Shown here: positions 45,395-54,000 of the stretch, piece after piece
Numbering within the stretch: the first letter of the stretch is position 1
Layout: each line of letters opens with the position of its first letter
Assembly (NCBI RefSeq): GCF_003121845.1
Contig: NZ_QEWQ01000006.1
Span: 1 to 64,000 of the forward strand
From: Ignatzschineria ureiclastica
GTDB lineage: Bacteria > Pseudomonadota > Gammaproteobacteria > Cardiobacteriales > Wohlfahrtiimonadaceae
Reading direction: 5' to 3'
DNA: 64,000 nt
Made by a program: the position numbers and the translations under genes
The notes under the pieces: model-generated
Databases searched by the model: none
The model's input: the letters and a program-made list of their open reading frames with translations, nothing else
Told to the model about the DNA's origin: nothing

Positions 45395-46720
45395 CTATTT
45401 TCCCCGCCGAGCCTCTTCATCTAGCGATTTAAGATACTTTAGCTTTTCGCCAATCTGCTTCTCAATGCCGCGATCGGTGGGATGATACCACTGCATCTCT
45501 TCCATGCCATCAGGGAAATAGTATTCGCCGGCAGCGTATGCACCGGGTTCATCGTGGGCATAACGGTAATTTTTACCATGTCCCATCTCTGCCATAAGCT
45601 TCGTGGGGGCATTGCGTAGATGAAAAGGAACTGGCCTTGTTTGATCTTCAGCGACAAATTTTCGGGCATTTTTAAAGGCCATATAACCGGCATTTGATTT
45701 CGCGGCACAAGCGAGATAGATCGCAGCTTGTGCTAATGCTAAATCGCCCTCAGGGCTTCCTAGACGCTCATAAGTAGTTAAAGCATCGGTAGCAATTTGT
45801 GTTCCACGTGGATCAGCCAGTCCCACATCTTCCCAAGCCATCATTAAGATTCGCCGACCTAGATAGCGTGGATCAACGCCACCTTCCATCATCAAACAGA
45901 ACCAATAGAGAGCCGCATCAGGATCTGAGCCCCGAATGGATTTATGTAATGCCGAAATCTGATCATAGAAGTAATCGCCGCCCTTATCAAACTTCTTCGG
46001 CTGACTCGTTAGAATCTGCTCTACAAGCGACTTCTCAATGGTTGTTAAATCATTACTCTGCGCGACAATCAAGAGCTGTTGCAATAGATTGAGTGACCGC
46101 CGACCATCACCGCCGGCATAATTCACTAACAACGCCATCGCCTCATCTGTCAATTGATAATCGGGATAATAGGTCGTTAAAGCTCTATTCAAAAGCGTGG
46201 TAACCGCGGTTTCATCAAGTGGTTGCAAGACATAAACAAAAGCCCGAGATAAGAGTGCCTGATTAATTTCAAAAGAGGGGTTCTCAGTGGTTGCTCCAAT
46301 AAAGGTCACTAATCCTGATTCCACAAAAGGTAACAACGCATCCTGTTGCCCTTTGTTAAACCGATGAATTTCATCGATAAAAAGAATCGTGCGCCGACCT
46401 TGTAGGCGATACACTTCGGCCTCTTTGATCGCTTCTCGAATCTCTTTCACACCTGAAAATACCGCGGAAAGATCGATAAATTCAGCATCGAAAGCCTTGG
46501 CCACCAAACGCGCAAGCGTTGTCTTACCAACACCCGGTGGTCCCCAAAAGATCATTGAATGTGGAATATCGCTTTTAAAAGCTTCAAAGAGAGGCTTTCC
46601 TTCGGCGAGTAGATGCCGTTGTCCCACCACTTCAGAGAGATCTTTGGGGCGCGCTAAATCAGCTAATGGTGCAAATTGTTGTTGCGTTGATTCTTGTAAC
46701 GCATCAAATAGATCCGCCAT
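45395..46720 (-). CDS. rarA: Replication-associated recombination protein RarA (MgsA)
   Basis: 441 residues. AAA+ ATPase with Walker A '[13 protein letters not shown]' at about 60-72, Walker B '[20 protein letters not shown]', sensor-1 '[19 protein letters not shown]' and sensor-2 '[11 protein letters not shown]'. The C-terminal tetramerisation region has '[31 protein letters not shown]'. It acts at stalled replication forks with SSB. It starts 2 nt after lolA, the common proteobacterial lolA-rarA order. Confidence 0.97.
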   Translation of the reverse strand: MADLFDALQESTQQQFAPLADLARPKDLSEVVGQRHLLAEGKPLFEAFKSDIPHSMIFWGPPGVGKTTLARLVAKAFDAEFIDLSAVFSGVKEIREAIKEAEVYRLQGRRTILFIDEIHRFNKGQQDALLPFVESGLVTFIGATTENPSFEINQALLSRAFVYVLQPLDETAVTTLLNRALTTYYPDYQLTDEAMALLVNYAGGDGRRSLNLLQQLLIVAQSNDLTTIEKSLVEQILTSQPKKFDKGGDYFYDQISALHKSIRGSDPDAALYWFCLMMEGGVDPRYLGRRILMMAWEDVGLADPRGTQIATDALTTYERLGSPEGDLALAQAAIYLACAAKSNAGYMAFKNARKFVAEDQTRPVPFHLRNAPTKLMAEMGHGKNYRYAHDEPGAYAAGEYYFPDGMEEMQWYHPTDRGIEKQIGEKLKYLKSLDEEARRGK

Positions 46721-46722
46721 TA

Positions 46723-47409
46723 TTACTTGCTCTCATCGATGATATCCACATCTTGTGGAACTTTAAAATCAAACAGACTTGCGTCCACAGGCTTATTCTC
46801 AACCACTTTTTTCATCACAAATGAGATCGTTTGCCCGGTCACATCTTCTACTTTAAAAGAATAGATCTTACGATTGGCAAATACGACTTGGATATCATTG
46901 ATTTGAAGATCATTATAGGTCTGCTTCGGCGTTAAGAGATATTCCCGGCGATCACGTACTGTTTTAATATTAAAGTTCGCCGTTAAAGGTTGATCGCTTA
47001 ATAGAATTTGCAAAACAGGATTCTCTAAGACACTCTTCACCGGTTTAATAATCACCTGCATTAGATCAACATCATAGAACCAAAATTTCTGACCATTGCT
47101 CACTAAAATTTGATGATAAGGTTCTGTGTAGTCAAAGATAAAGCGCGGTTGATCAGCTGCTTTTGTCACAGTTTCGGTATTCTTATCTGCTGATTTTTCA
47201 ATGATAAGATGCCCTGCTGTCTTATCGGTTTTCTCTTTAGTGGTAATTTCCTGCGTAAAATTCGCCTCGAGCGTTTGGAAATTCTTAAAATAATCCACAA
47301 TGAAACGCTCATCAGCCAAGCTCAACTGCGAAGTTAATGTCATGAATGTCAAGCATGATAGCGCTAATAAACAGCGCTTCTTAGCTTGTTGCGAAATTCT
47401 TCTATACAT
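46723..47409 (-). CDS. lolA: Outer-membrane lipoprotein carrier LolA
   Basis: 228 residues. Signal peptide about 1-32 (MYRRISQQAKKRC then a hydrophobic core ending '..SLA'). The mature part is the LolA beta-half-barrel ('FQTLEANFTQEITTKEKTDKTAGHLIIEKSA', 'PRFIFDYTEPYHQILVSNGQKFWFYDVDLMQVIIKPV', 'QTYNDLQINDIQVVF'). It ferries lipoproteins from LolCDE to LolB. Short Lys/Thr-rich insert near residues 75-88. Precedes rarA with a 2-nt gap. AAAAGGTGAGAATCT is its ribosome-binding site. Confidence 0.93.
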   Translation of the reverse strand: MYRRISQQAKKRCLLALSCLTFMTLTSQLSLADERFIVDYFKNFQTLEANFTQEITTKEKTDKTAGHLIIEKSADKNTETVTKAADQPRFIFDYTEPYHQILVSNGQKFWFYDVDLMQVIIKPVKSVLENPVLQILLSDQPLTANFNIKTVRDRREYLLTPKQTYNDLQINDIQVVFANRKIYSFKVEDVTGQTISFVMKKVVENKPVDASLFDFKVPQDVDIIDESK

Positions 47410-47829
47410 AGATTCTCACCTTTTCAGTGGCTGAAAAATTCAATTAAATTCCTCTTCTTTAATGCCATGATTAAAAGTTCGGTTCGGGATTTTCTCCCTA
47501 TTTCTGACTTATCCTCATCAATAACTCGCTGAAATAGTCCAATATTTTAATCCGCAAAGATTGAATCATTATAACAGATTCCTCGATCATCTATCCGATC
47601 GCATTCGAGGAATACTTTCTCTGCCCAACGTTACTTGGCATTTTCCCTTCATTAATCGCCCTACCCGCCAGCGACACCTTTCAAAACCTCAAAAATAGAT
47701 GAGTTAAAGGCGAGAATAATTCCCGTAATTTGTAAGTGAATTTAAATTTAGTTATAAATTAGTCAAGAAGTATGCTAGATTTTATGGCAAAAATTATTCT
47801 AATAATATTGCAAACATAGGAGTCACAAT
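47410..47829. other. Divergent region lolA / gltS
   Basis: 420 bp without a gene. It carries an inverted repeat ATTCCTCGA (47578-47586) / TCGAGGAAT (47605-47613) with no T run on either side, so it is more likely an operator or RNA hairpin than a terminator. The gltS end (about 47730-47820) is AT-rich and probably holds the gltS promoter. Confidence 0.45.
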
Positions 47830-49083
47830 ATGATCAGTTCAAGTATGATCTCGTTTGATGTCTATGGCACGATGGTTATGGCGTGTCTGACATTACTACT
47901 AGGACGCGTAGTGGTCGCAAAGATCCCTGCCCTTGATAAATTTACAATCCCGAGCCCCGTTGCCGGCGGTTTAATTGTCGCGTTCACCATTTTGATTCTC
48001 AAAAGCTTCTTCGATTTTGAAATTAAATTCGATACAGTTTTACAAACGCCATTGATGCTGATGTTCTTCGCAACTATCGGCCTTAATGCAAACTTCAAAA
48101 GCCTTCTTTCCGGCGGTCTTTCGCTCGTCATCTTTCTCGTTGTCGTTGTTGTATTCCTTATTATCCAAAATAGTGTGGGGGTTGGCTTGGCTTCGCTTTT
48201 AGGCTTAGATCCATTAATGGGGCTTTTAGCAGGATCCATTACTCTTGCCGGTGGTCACGGAACAGGTGCCGCTTGGGGAACGACTTTTGCCCAAAAATAT
48301 GGTTTCACCAATGCCACTGAATTAGCAATGGCTTGTGCAACCTTCGGATTAGTATTAGGCGGACTTGTCGGTGGACCAGTTGCTCGATTCCTACTTCGTA
48401 AACGTCAACCGAAACTTGATAGCTCTATTTTAGATGATCCCAAACCAGAAGAAGCTTCAGACGACAGTACAGCGTTTGAACAGCCTAGAGCAAGTCGCCG
48501 GATCACTTCACGTGCCCTGCTTGAAACTATTACGATGATTCTGATCTCCATTACCCTCGGGATTATTATTTCAGATGCACTAGATGGCACGAAATTTGCC
48601 CTTCCCACTTTCGTTTGTGTGCTATTTGTCGCCGTCATTATTAATAATGTACTCTCTCTGATTAGTGATCAGATTATCTTTGAACGATCTGTCTCTCTCG
48701 TGGGTAACGTCAGTCTCTCCCTTTTCCTTGCGCTTGCTTTAATGAGCCTTAAATTGTGGGAACTCAAATCACTGGCAATCCCGATGATTATTATTCTCGC
48801 AGTTCAAGCTTGCTTTATGGCGCTCTATGCGATTTTCGTAACCTACAATGTGATGGGACGTAATTTAGATGGGGCAGTATTTGCAGCGGGGCACTGTGGA
48901 TTTGGTTTAGGCGCAACCCCTACGGCGATTGCCAACATGCAGGCTGTTACAGAACGCTTTGGCCCCTCGAAAAAAGCCTTCTTAGTCGTCCCGATGGTAG
49001 GGGCATTCTTTATTGACTTAGTGAATGTGATTGTCATTAAGGTCTTCTTGATGCTTCCTATCTTCCCGGCAATTGGCGCATAA
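47830..49083 (+). CDS. gltS: Sodium/glutamate symporter GltS
   Basis: 417 residues with about 11 membrane segments. The ESS family pattern is clear: 'FTIPSPVAGGLIVAF', 'FFATIGLNANFKSLL', 'AGSITLAGGHGTGAAWGTTFAQKYG', and the second repeat 'AGHCGFGLGATPTAIANMQAVTERFGPSKKAFLVVPMVGAFFIDLVN'. A hydrophilic cytoplasmic loop is at about 200-230. Imports glutamate with Na+. Terminator downstream. Confidence 0.96.
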   Translation: MISSSMISFDVYGTMVMACLTLLLGRVVVAKIPALDKFTIPSPVAGGLIVAFTILILKSFFDFEIKFDTVLQTPLMLMFFATIGLNANFKSLLSGGLSLVIFLVVVVVFLIIQNSVGVGLASLLGLDPLMGLLAGSITLAGGHGTGAAWGTTFAQKYGFTNATELAMACATFGLVLGGLVGGPVARFLLRKRQPKLDSSILDDPKPEEASDDSTAFEQPRASRRITSRALLETITMILISITLGIIISDALDGTKFALPTFVCVLFVAVIINNVLSLISDQIIFERSVSLVGNVSLSLFLALALMSLKLWELKSLAIPMIIILAVQACFMALYAIFVTYNVMGRNLDGAVFAAGHCGFGLGATPTAIANMQAVTERFGPSKKAFLVVPMVGAFFIDLVNVIVIKVFLMLPIFPAIGA

Positions 49084-49146
49084 TCAATCTGCTATAAAGC
49101 GCTGTAATCTACTACTCTTAGCGGTAGATTGAATCATCGACAGCAT

Positions 49147-49198
49147 AAAAATCCGTAATATTGAGATCATTTAAAACCTCAACGATTACGGATTTTTT
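49147..49198 (+). terminator. Terminator of gltS
   Basis: Stem AAAAATCCGTAAT / ATTACGGATTTTTT with a loop that contains an inner pair TTGAG/CTCAA. The T run supports the plus strand; the A run also allows minus-strand use. Confidence 0.82.
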
Positions 49199-49219
49199 AT
49201 TGCCTATTTTATGAGACTT

Positions 49220-49307
49220 AAAAAAGATAAAACTTTATCTAAACCATAGCAACAAGATGCCGAATAGAATGGTTTCCTTGCTTCTGACAAGCGATGTGCC
49301 AGCATTT
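49220..49307. repeat. Dispersed intergenic repeat, diverged copy C
   Basis: Matches copies A and B in blocks: AAAAGATAAAAC, CAAGATGCCGAATAGAATGG, TTTCCTTG, and GCGATGTGCCAGCATTT. The stem is degenerate (ATGCCGA / AGCAT). It also shares ACCGATATTAC about 40 nt further on with copy A. Confidence 0.6.
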
Positions 49308-49409
49308 CAATAAGGATTATTTTAAAGCTTATTTTGCACCGATATTACGATACTCAATTTTGCTACTGTTACTGATCTTCCTGAACTTACTAAATACTAA
49401 ATATGACCT
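49308..49409. other. Spacer between repeat copy C and gph
   Basis: Part of the 326-bp gap between convergent gltS and gph. A short ORF (49294-49491) crosses it but has no ribosome-binding site and overlaps gph, so I do not call it. Confidence 0.4.
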
Positions 49410-50138
49410 CTATTCTGATTTAACGAAGGGTGCAACTAAGGCTTTAAGTGGCTCAATCTGCAATAAGGATTTAAAATCTCGAATCAGATAGGTTGGATTT
49501 GAATCTGCAAGCGGAACGCCAAAATTATAGCCATACGTTAATCCCACTGAGGCAATGCCGGCAGCTTTTGCCGCTTGGATATCATTGCGAGAATCCCCCA
49601 CAAAGAGTAACTCTGATTGCAATAATCCCCATTCCCCTAAAACTTTAAAAAGTGGCGCAGGATGCGGTTTTTTCATCACTACATCATCTGCCCCTAACAC
49701 AAGATCAAAGAGCGTAGTTAAATGCAACTCATCAAGCAGATCAGGTAAAAATTGAGTCGGTTTATTGGTCACGATCCCTAATCGTAATCCCGCTTCTTTT
49801 AAGGTCCACAGTGTCTCTCGCACATCAGGATAGAGTTCGCTTCCTTTCTCTAAGACTGCCTTATAAAATTGATTAAATAGCGAAAATGCTTGCGGGAATT
49901 GCTGCATAGCGACTTCTCCGCCGGCAGATTTCAACGCAGTTTCTACTAAGCTAATCGCCCCGTGACCAATCCAGAGCGATACCTTATCAACACCGGCCGC
50001 AGGGTAGCCTAGGCGAGCCAGCATCATATCCACAGCTTCAGCAAGGCCTGCCGCACTATTAATCAACGTGCCATCAAGATCAAATGCAATTCCTTTAATC
50101 ATTGTTTGAGGAGCGCTACTTACAGTTGACTTCATCAT
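49410..50138 (-). CDS. gph: Phosphoglycolate phosphatase (HAD family)
   Basis: 242 residues. HAD motifs: I 'FDLDGTLINSA' (nucleophile Asp about residue 19), II 'LGIVTNKPTQFL', III Lys in 'MKKPHPAP', IV 'LFVGDSRNDIQAAKAAGI'. The cap is of the C1 helical type. It matches Gph, which removes 2-phosphoglycolate formed in repair of oxidised DNA ends. Start at 50138 is supported by AGAGAGGTTAAT; an internal Met (50102) is nearer the E. coli start. Related HAD enzymes of the same shape cannot be excluded. Confidence 0.86.
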   Translation of the reverse strand: MMKSTVSSAPQTMIKGIAFDLDGTLINSAAGLAEAVDMMLARLGYPAAGVDKVSLWIGHGAISLVETALKSAGGEVAMQQFPQAFSLFNQFYKAVLEKGSELYPDVRETLWTLKEAGLRLGIVTNKPTQFLPDLLDELHLTTLFDLVLGADDVVMKKPHPAPLFKVLGEWGLLQSELLFVGDSRNDIQAAKAAGIASVGLTYGYNFGVPLADSNPTYLIRDFKSLLQIEPLKALVAPFVKSE

Positions 50139-50461
50139 ATTAACCTCTCTGAAAATGTGAAAACAGGATATTTACCTTCATCTTAATCCACTCTCCCCCC
50201 GAATCTCAAGGCTTATTCTCTGAGGATAAAAGGCAAAACTCCTCGATTTTTTGATTTTATTTCGGTATATTGCCCGCATAAGTCGATTAGATAAGATTAA
50301 ATAGAATAATGTAAGCAATATTTAACAATATTAAGCTTTACGCTCATGAGATTATTAATATTGCGCTTTCATATTAAGGATAGCCCCTTTATATTAAGAT
50401 CGCTCAAGATCAAATCAAACACTAGTCGATAGCCGATTATGAATTTTTTGGAGATAAAACT
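50139..50461. other. Divergent gap gph / yjdM
   Basis: 323 bp, AT-rich, with several ATATTAAG-like stretches near 50325-50400 but no clear inverted repeat or RNA gene. It must hold promoters for both genes. Confidence 0.4.
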
Positions 50462-50797
50462 ATGACAAATATGCCAACTTGCCCACAATGTGGAATGGAT
50501 CACACTTATAGTGATACTGAATTCTATTTCTGCCCGGATTGTGGCTATGAATGGTCTGTTTCAGAAGAAGCCGTTGAAGAGGAAGGACTCACAGCACGTG
50601 ATGCGCACGGTACTATCCTTAAAGATGGTGATTCGGTCACTGTGATTAAAGATCTCAAAGTTCGAGGGTCTTCTATGGTGATCAAACAAGGCACGATGAT
50701 TAAAGGCATTCGTATCACTGAAGGCGATCATAACCTAGACTGCAAAGTGAATGGTACTAGCCTACAGTTGAAATCAGAATTTATGAAAAAAGCTTAA
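50462..50797 (+). CDS. yjdM: YjdM/PhnA zinc-ribbon protein
   Basis: 111 residues. N-terminal zinc ribbon (C7-x2-C10 ... C24-x2-C27: 'CPQCGMDHTYSDTEFYFCPDCGYEW'), then the PhnA domain 'RDAHGTILKDGDSVTVIKDLKVRGSSMVIKQGTMIKGIRIT' and 'GDHNLDCKVNG'. Widely conserved but of unknown function. It is named phnA historically and is not a phosphonoacetate hydrolase. TTGGAGATAAAACT precedes the ATG. Confidence 0.93.
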   Translation: MTNMPTCPQCGMDHTYSDTEFYFCPDCGYEWSVSEEAVEEEGLTARDAHGTILKDGDSVTVIKDLKVRGSSMVIKQGTMIKGIRITEGDHNLDCKVNGTSLQLKSEFMKKA

Positions 50798-51123
50798 ACA
50801 CTTTAAAAATAAAAACCGTTACGATAATGATCCTCAGCACTGATCTTATTTGATATAAATTAGCGACTGAGGATATTTTTTATCTAGCACATTTGAAGTA
50901 GCCTTAATAACACTTTGAGTTAGAATGTTTTTTTGAAATAAAAATTTTCAAAACCATCAGAACCCTTTGAAAACCATCGAAATAACCATTTGATTAAAAA
51001 TATAGATATATACAATAATTATATATTTATTTAAATTATTTTAATAAATTGTTATTTTTTATATTATCCACTAATATAGATAGACAACACTGATTTATCC
51101 ACTTGATAGCAAGGAGTTTGTCT
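50798..51123. other. Intergenic region yjdM / alcohol dehydrogenase
   Basis: 326 bp. It holds the yjdM terminator at 50830-50880 and a very AT-rich stretch (50990-51070) that probably carries the dehydrogenase promoter. Confidence 0.45.
50830..50880 (+). terminator. Terminator after yjdM
   Basis: Stem ATCCTCAG / CTGAGGAT with a loop of about 29 nt, followed by ATTTTTT. Confidence 0.6.
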
Positions 51124-52209
51124 ATGAAAGATACAATGAAAGCAATGGTTTATTATGGTGAAAATGATCTTCGCTTTGAAGAGCGCCCTACCCCTAAGAT
51201 CATCGAACCCACTGATGCGATTATCAAGCTGACTAAAACGACTATTTGTGGTACTGACCTTGGTATTATGAAGGGCAAAAATCCTGAAATTGAGGCGACT
51301 GAAATCGAGAAAAATGGCACATTCAATGGCCGTATTTTGGGACATGAAGGGATTGGCATCGTTGAGGAAGTCGGTAGCGCCGTTAAAAAATTCAAAAAAG
51401 GAGATAAAGTCATTATCTCTTGTGTGAGCCGCTGTGGTACTTGCGAAAACTGTCAAAAACAGCTCAATGCCCATTGTATGAATGAGGGCGGCTGGATTAT
51501 GGGGTATATGATTGATGGAACCCAAGCCGAATATGTGCGTACGCCATTTGCGGATACTTCGCTCTATCATATTCCTACAGAACTCAATGAAGATATCGCG
51601 GTGCTTCTCTCTGACGCACTCCCGACATCTCACGAGATTGGTGTACAGTATGGTGATGTTAAACCTGGTGATACTGTAGCGATTGTCGGTGCAGGCCCTA
51701 TCGGTATGGCGGCGCTCTTAACGGCACAGCTCTACTCTCCTAGCGAAATTATCGTTGTTGATATGGATGAAAACCGTCTCAATATGGCGCTTGAAATGGG
51801 GGCAACAAAAGTGGTGAATTCAGGTAAAGAGGATGCCATTGCGAAGATTCGCGAGCTCACGAATGGTCGCGGCGTTGATTGTGCCATTGAAGCAGTGGGT
51901 ATTCCGGCGACTTGGAATGTCTGTCAGCACGTTGTAAAAGAGGGTGGTAACATCGCTAACGTAGGTGTACATGGACAATCTGTCGATTTTGCACTTGAAA
52001 AATTGTGGATCAAAAACTTAAAAATTACTACCGGTTTAGTGAATGCTAATACAACTGATATGCTCCTTAAAACGTGCTGTTCAGGTAAATTACCCCTTGA
52101 TAAAATGATTACCCATCATTTCAAATTTGAAGATCTCGAGCATGCTTATAAAGTCTTCAAAAATGCAGCGGATGAGAAAGCGATGAAAGTGATCATCGAT
52201 TATCATTAA
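51124..52209 (+). CDS. Zinc-dependent alcohol dehydrogenase (MDR family)
   Basis: 361 residues from the ATG at 51124, which has AAGGAG at proper spacing (an in-frame start at 51103 does not). Catalytic zinc Cys in 'TTICGTDLGI' and 'GHEGIGIVEEVG'. The structural-zinc loop has four Cys ('CVSRCGTCENCQKQLNAHC'). Rossmann motif 'VAIVGAGPIGMAALL', then 'VVDMDENRL', whose Asp suggests NAD rather than NADP. It resembles bacterial threonine/secondary alcohol dehydrogenases; the substrate is unknown. Stands alone and has no visible link to eut. Confidence 0.88.
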   Translation: MKDTMKAMVYYGENDLRFEERPTPKIIEPTDAIIKLTKTTICGTDLGIMKGKNPEIEATEIEKNGTFNGRILGHEGIGIVEEVGSAVKKFKKGDKVIISCVSRCGTCENCQKQLNAHCMNEGGWIMGYMIDGTQAEYVRTPFADTSLYHIPTELNEDIAVLLSDALPTSHEIGVQYGDVKPGDTVAIVGAGPIGMAALLTAQLYSPSEIIVVDMDENRLNMALEMGATKVVNSGKEDAIAKIRELTNGRGVDCAIEAVGIPATWNVCQHVVKEGGNIANVGVHGQSVDFALEKLWIKNLKITTGLVNANTTDMLLKTCCSGKLPLDKMITHHFKFEDLEHAYKVFKNAADEKAMKVIIDYH

Positions 52210-52321
52210 GCCAATGATTCAAACAATCTCTGAGATTTGGTCAATAAAAAAGTCACTCAATAGTCGTTAAAACACAATCTTTCACGATTAAGTGACGTTA
52301 AACCACCAAGCCTTAATAAGC

Positions 52322-52357
52322 AAAATCCCCGAGGGAATTCTATCCTTCGGGGATTTT
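52322..52357. terminator. Terminator between the alcohol dehydrogenase and the Rieske gene
   Basis: Strong hairpin AAAATCCCCGAGGGA / TCCTTCGGGGATTTT, A and T tracts on both sides, between convergent genes. Confidence 0.85.
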
Positions 52358-52421
52358 TAGTCTACAACATCTGCATCTAATATCGTTTATATCTAGTAAG
52401 ATCGATTTAAAATAAGCGCAT

Positions 52422-52757
52422 TTAAGCCTTCAAAGCACCCGCGGCTTCACGCTCACTATCTACATAGATTTGATCATCTTCAACCATCACAAAATAAGTT
52501 CTCAAGGGTTTTCGACAAGGCGCGGCGGTCGCTTCTCCTGTGATAATATTAAACTCTCCCCAATGCTTAGGACAGCTCACGGTATCATCAAAATAATCCC
52601 CTTCTGCGAGTGATGCCGTTGCATGGGTACATTGATCGTCAGTGACATAAAACTCCCCCTCTCTGTTAAATAACAGGAGATCGCCGACTTCTGTTTCAAA
52701 CTTACGCATCTCGCCCGGCGCAACATCAGAAATAGAACAGATCAAGATTTTCGCCAT
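52422..52757 (-). CDS. Rieske [2Fe-2S] ferredoxin
   Basis: 111 residues. Cluster ligands in 'CTHATASLAEGDYFDDTVSCPKHWGEF' split as C-x-H and C-x2-H, about 16 residues apart. No membrane anchor, so it is a soluble carrier of the type found with aromatic-ring dioxygenases or as the NirD small subunit. No oxygenase or reductase gene is adjacent. TAAAAGGAGTATATT precedes the ATG. Confidence 0.9.
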   Translation of the reverse strand: MAKILICSISDVAPGEMRKFETEVGDLLLFNREGEFYVTDDQCTHATASLAEGDYFDDTVSCPKHWGEFNIITGEATAAPCRKPLRTYFVMVEDDQIYVDSEREAAGALKA

Positions 52758-52812
52758 AATATACTCCTTTTACCCGCTATAAATTTTGGTTGTACAATAA
52801 AAGTCGATTATG

Positions 52813-52846
52813 CAAAAAAGCCTACTGTTTGAAACAGTAGGCTTCT
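52813..52846 (-). terminator. Terminator after tRNA-Glu
   Basis: 13-bp stem AAGCCTACTGTTT / AAACAGTAGGCTT. Read on the minus strand it ends in a T run just after the tRNA 3' end. Confidence 0.85.
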
Positions 52847-52851
52847 TAATT

Positions 52852-52926
52852 TGGCGTCCCTACGGGGATTCGAACCCCGGTTGCCGCCGTGAAAGGGCAG
52901 TGTCCTAACCACTAGACGATAGGGAC
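52852..52926 (-). tRNA. tRNA-Glu (TTC)
   Basis: Reverse complement starts GTCCCTATCGTCTAGTGGTT and ends with GGGGTTCGAACCCC, then GTAGGGACG and CCA. The acceptor (GTCCCTA/TAGGGAC), T-arm and D-arm pair, and the anticodon loop CTTTCAC gives TTC. CCA is encoded. Confidence 0.96.
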
Positions 52927-53124
52927 TTATCGTCGCTGTTTACTAGGTGTTCCTCGTGAACAGGAGGCTATAATAGTATAGGAACCCTACTATGTCAAAC
53001 ATTCTTAAAGATTTTTTTGTTTGTTTTTTGATCAACTACATTTATATCAATAATATCAAAAAGATACACATATAAAAACTATTACAAATGAGGTTTTATT
53101 GTAAAATTGTCTTGGAGCTATTAT

Positions 53125-54000
53125 TTACTTGCCGTTAATGGCTTCAGTTGTGATGACATTTAACATCATTTGCATGATCGCAATACAATCAAGAGCATTT
53201 CTGGCTTTGATCTTTTTATATTGGGCTATATTAGACTGATTAAAATTGGATGATCTCATGTTCCCATTGTACGCGATACTTTCATCTAACATCATTGAAT
53301 TTGTCGCACCACCAATGAAATATATCGTTAAATCTGTTTTAAGATTTAGGTTTTCATCAAAATAAACATTTTTTAAAACATTAGTAGATGTTTTGCTATA
53401 GTCAATTTTTTGATTTTCTCTTACATACGATTCAGGCGTGTAATTTAAAGAAAATAAAAATCTAAGGTAAAAATCCTTTTCAATTTCCCCTTTTTTTACA
53501 TCATTTCTATATCCACCTAAAATATCGAAATCTTGTGCAACCACTTTTTCTATGGGCTTGAATGGGAAGGAAGATCTAATTTCCACTGTTTTTGTAATCG
53601 ACCTCTCAATCAATTGATGATCAGTCCATCTCTTTTGAATTTTTAAGTCAATTTGATTTATTGAATGATTATTATCATCTAGCTCAATTTTCACGTTAGG
53701 ATTTTTATTGTAATAAGTGAGCATAGAAAAACACAACTGCTCAATGATAAGACCACAAAATGATTTAAATCTAATTTCTGTATTATCTCTAATAACACCT
53801 GACGAATTAGCAGGATTAAACCTAATCAACTCCAACCTTTTTTTAGCTTGTTCAATGATGTTAATGCTACTGTGACTGGTAGGTGTTAAAACAATTTTTT
53901 GAATTCTAAATGGTAAGTTAGAGAAGGAATGGCATAATGCTTCTCCATTGGAATCTTGGATCAACTCTCCATTTATGCAATCAACGTAATAAATATCCAT
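53125..54000 (-). CDS. Unknown protein, candidate cognate restriction endonuclease
   Basis: 291 residues. Its ATG follows the methyltransferase stop directly (TAAATG), so the two are translationally coupled. No family recognised. Features that would fit a PD-(D/E)XK nuclease: a helix with Glu ('CGLIIEQLC', E87), then Asp in 'NQIDLKIQKRW' (D118) and E-x-R in 'TKTVEIRSS' (E140, R142). Strand/turn rhythm fits, but the Lys of the classical motif is replaced by Arg, so this is a guess. AT-rich like its partner. It could instead be another methyltransferase accessory protein. Confidence 0.5.
   Translation of the reverse strand: MDIYYVDCINGELIQDSNGEALCHSFSNLPFRIQKIVLTPTSHSSINIIEQAKKRLELIRFNPANSSGVIRDNTEIRFKSFCGLIIEQLCFSMLTYYNKNPNVKIELDDNNHSINQIDLKIQKRWTDHQLIERSITKTVEIRSSFPFKPIEKVVAQDFDILGGYRNDVKKGEIEKDFYLRFLFSLNYTPESYVRENQKIDYSKTSTNVLKNVYFDENLNLKTDLTIYFIGGATNSMMLDESIAYNGNMRSSNFNQSNIAQYKKIKARNALDCIAIMQMMLNVITTEAINGK

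Noticed and set aside
51064-51633. 189-residue minus-strand open frame over the alcohol dehydrogenase
   Set aside because: It is antisense to a well-supported dehydrogenase gene and has no family features.
51124-52209. Alcohol dehydrogenase as part of the eut pathway
   Set aside because: It is of the zinc MDR family, has no encapsulation helix, lies 14 kb from eut and has no shared motif upstream; EutG already fills that role.
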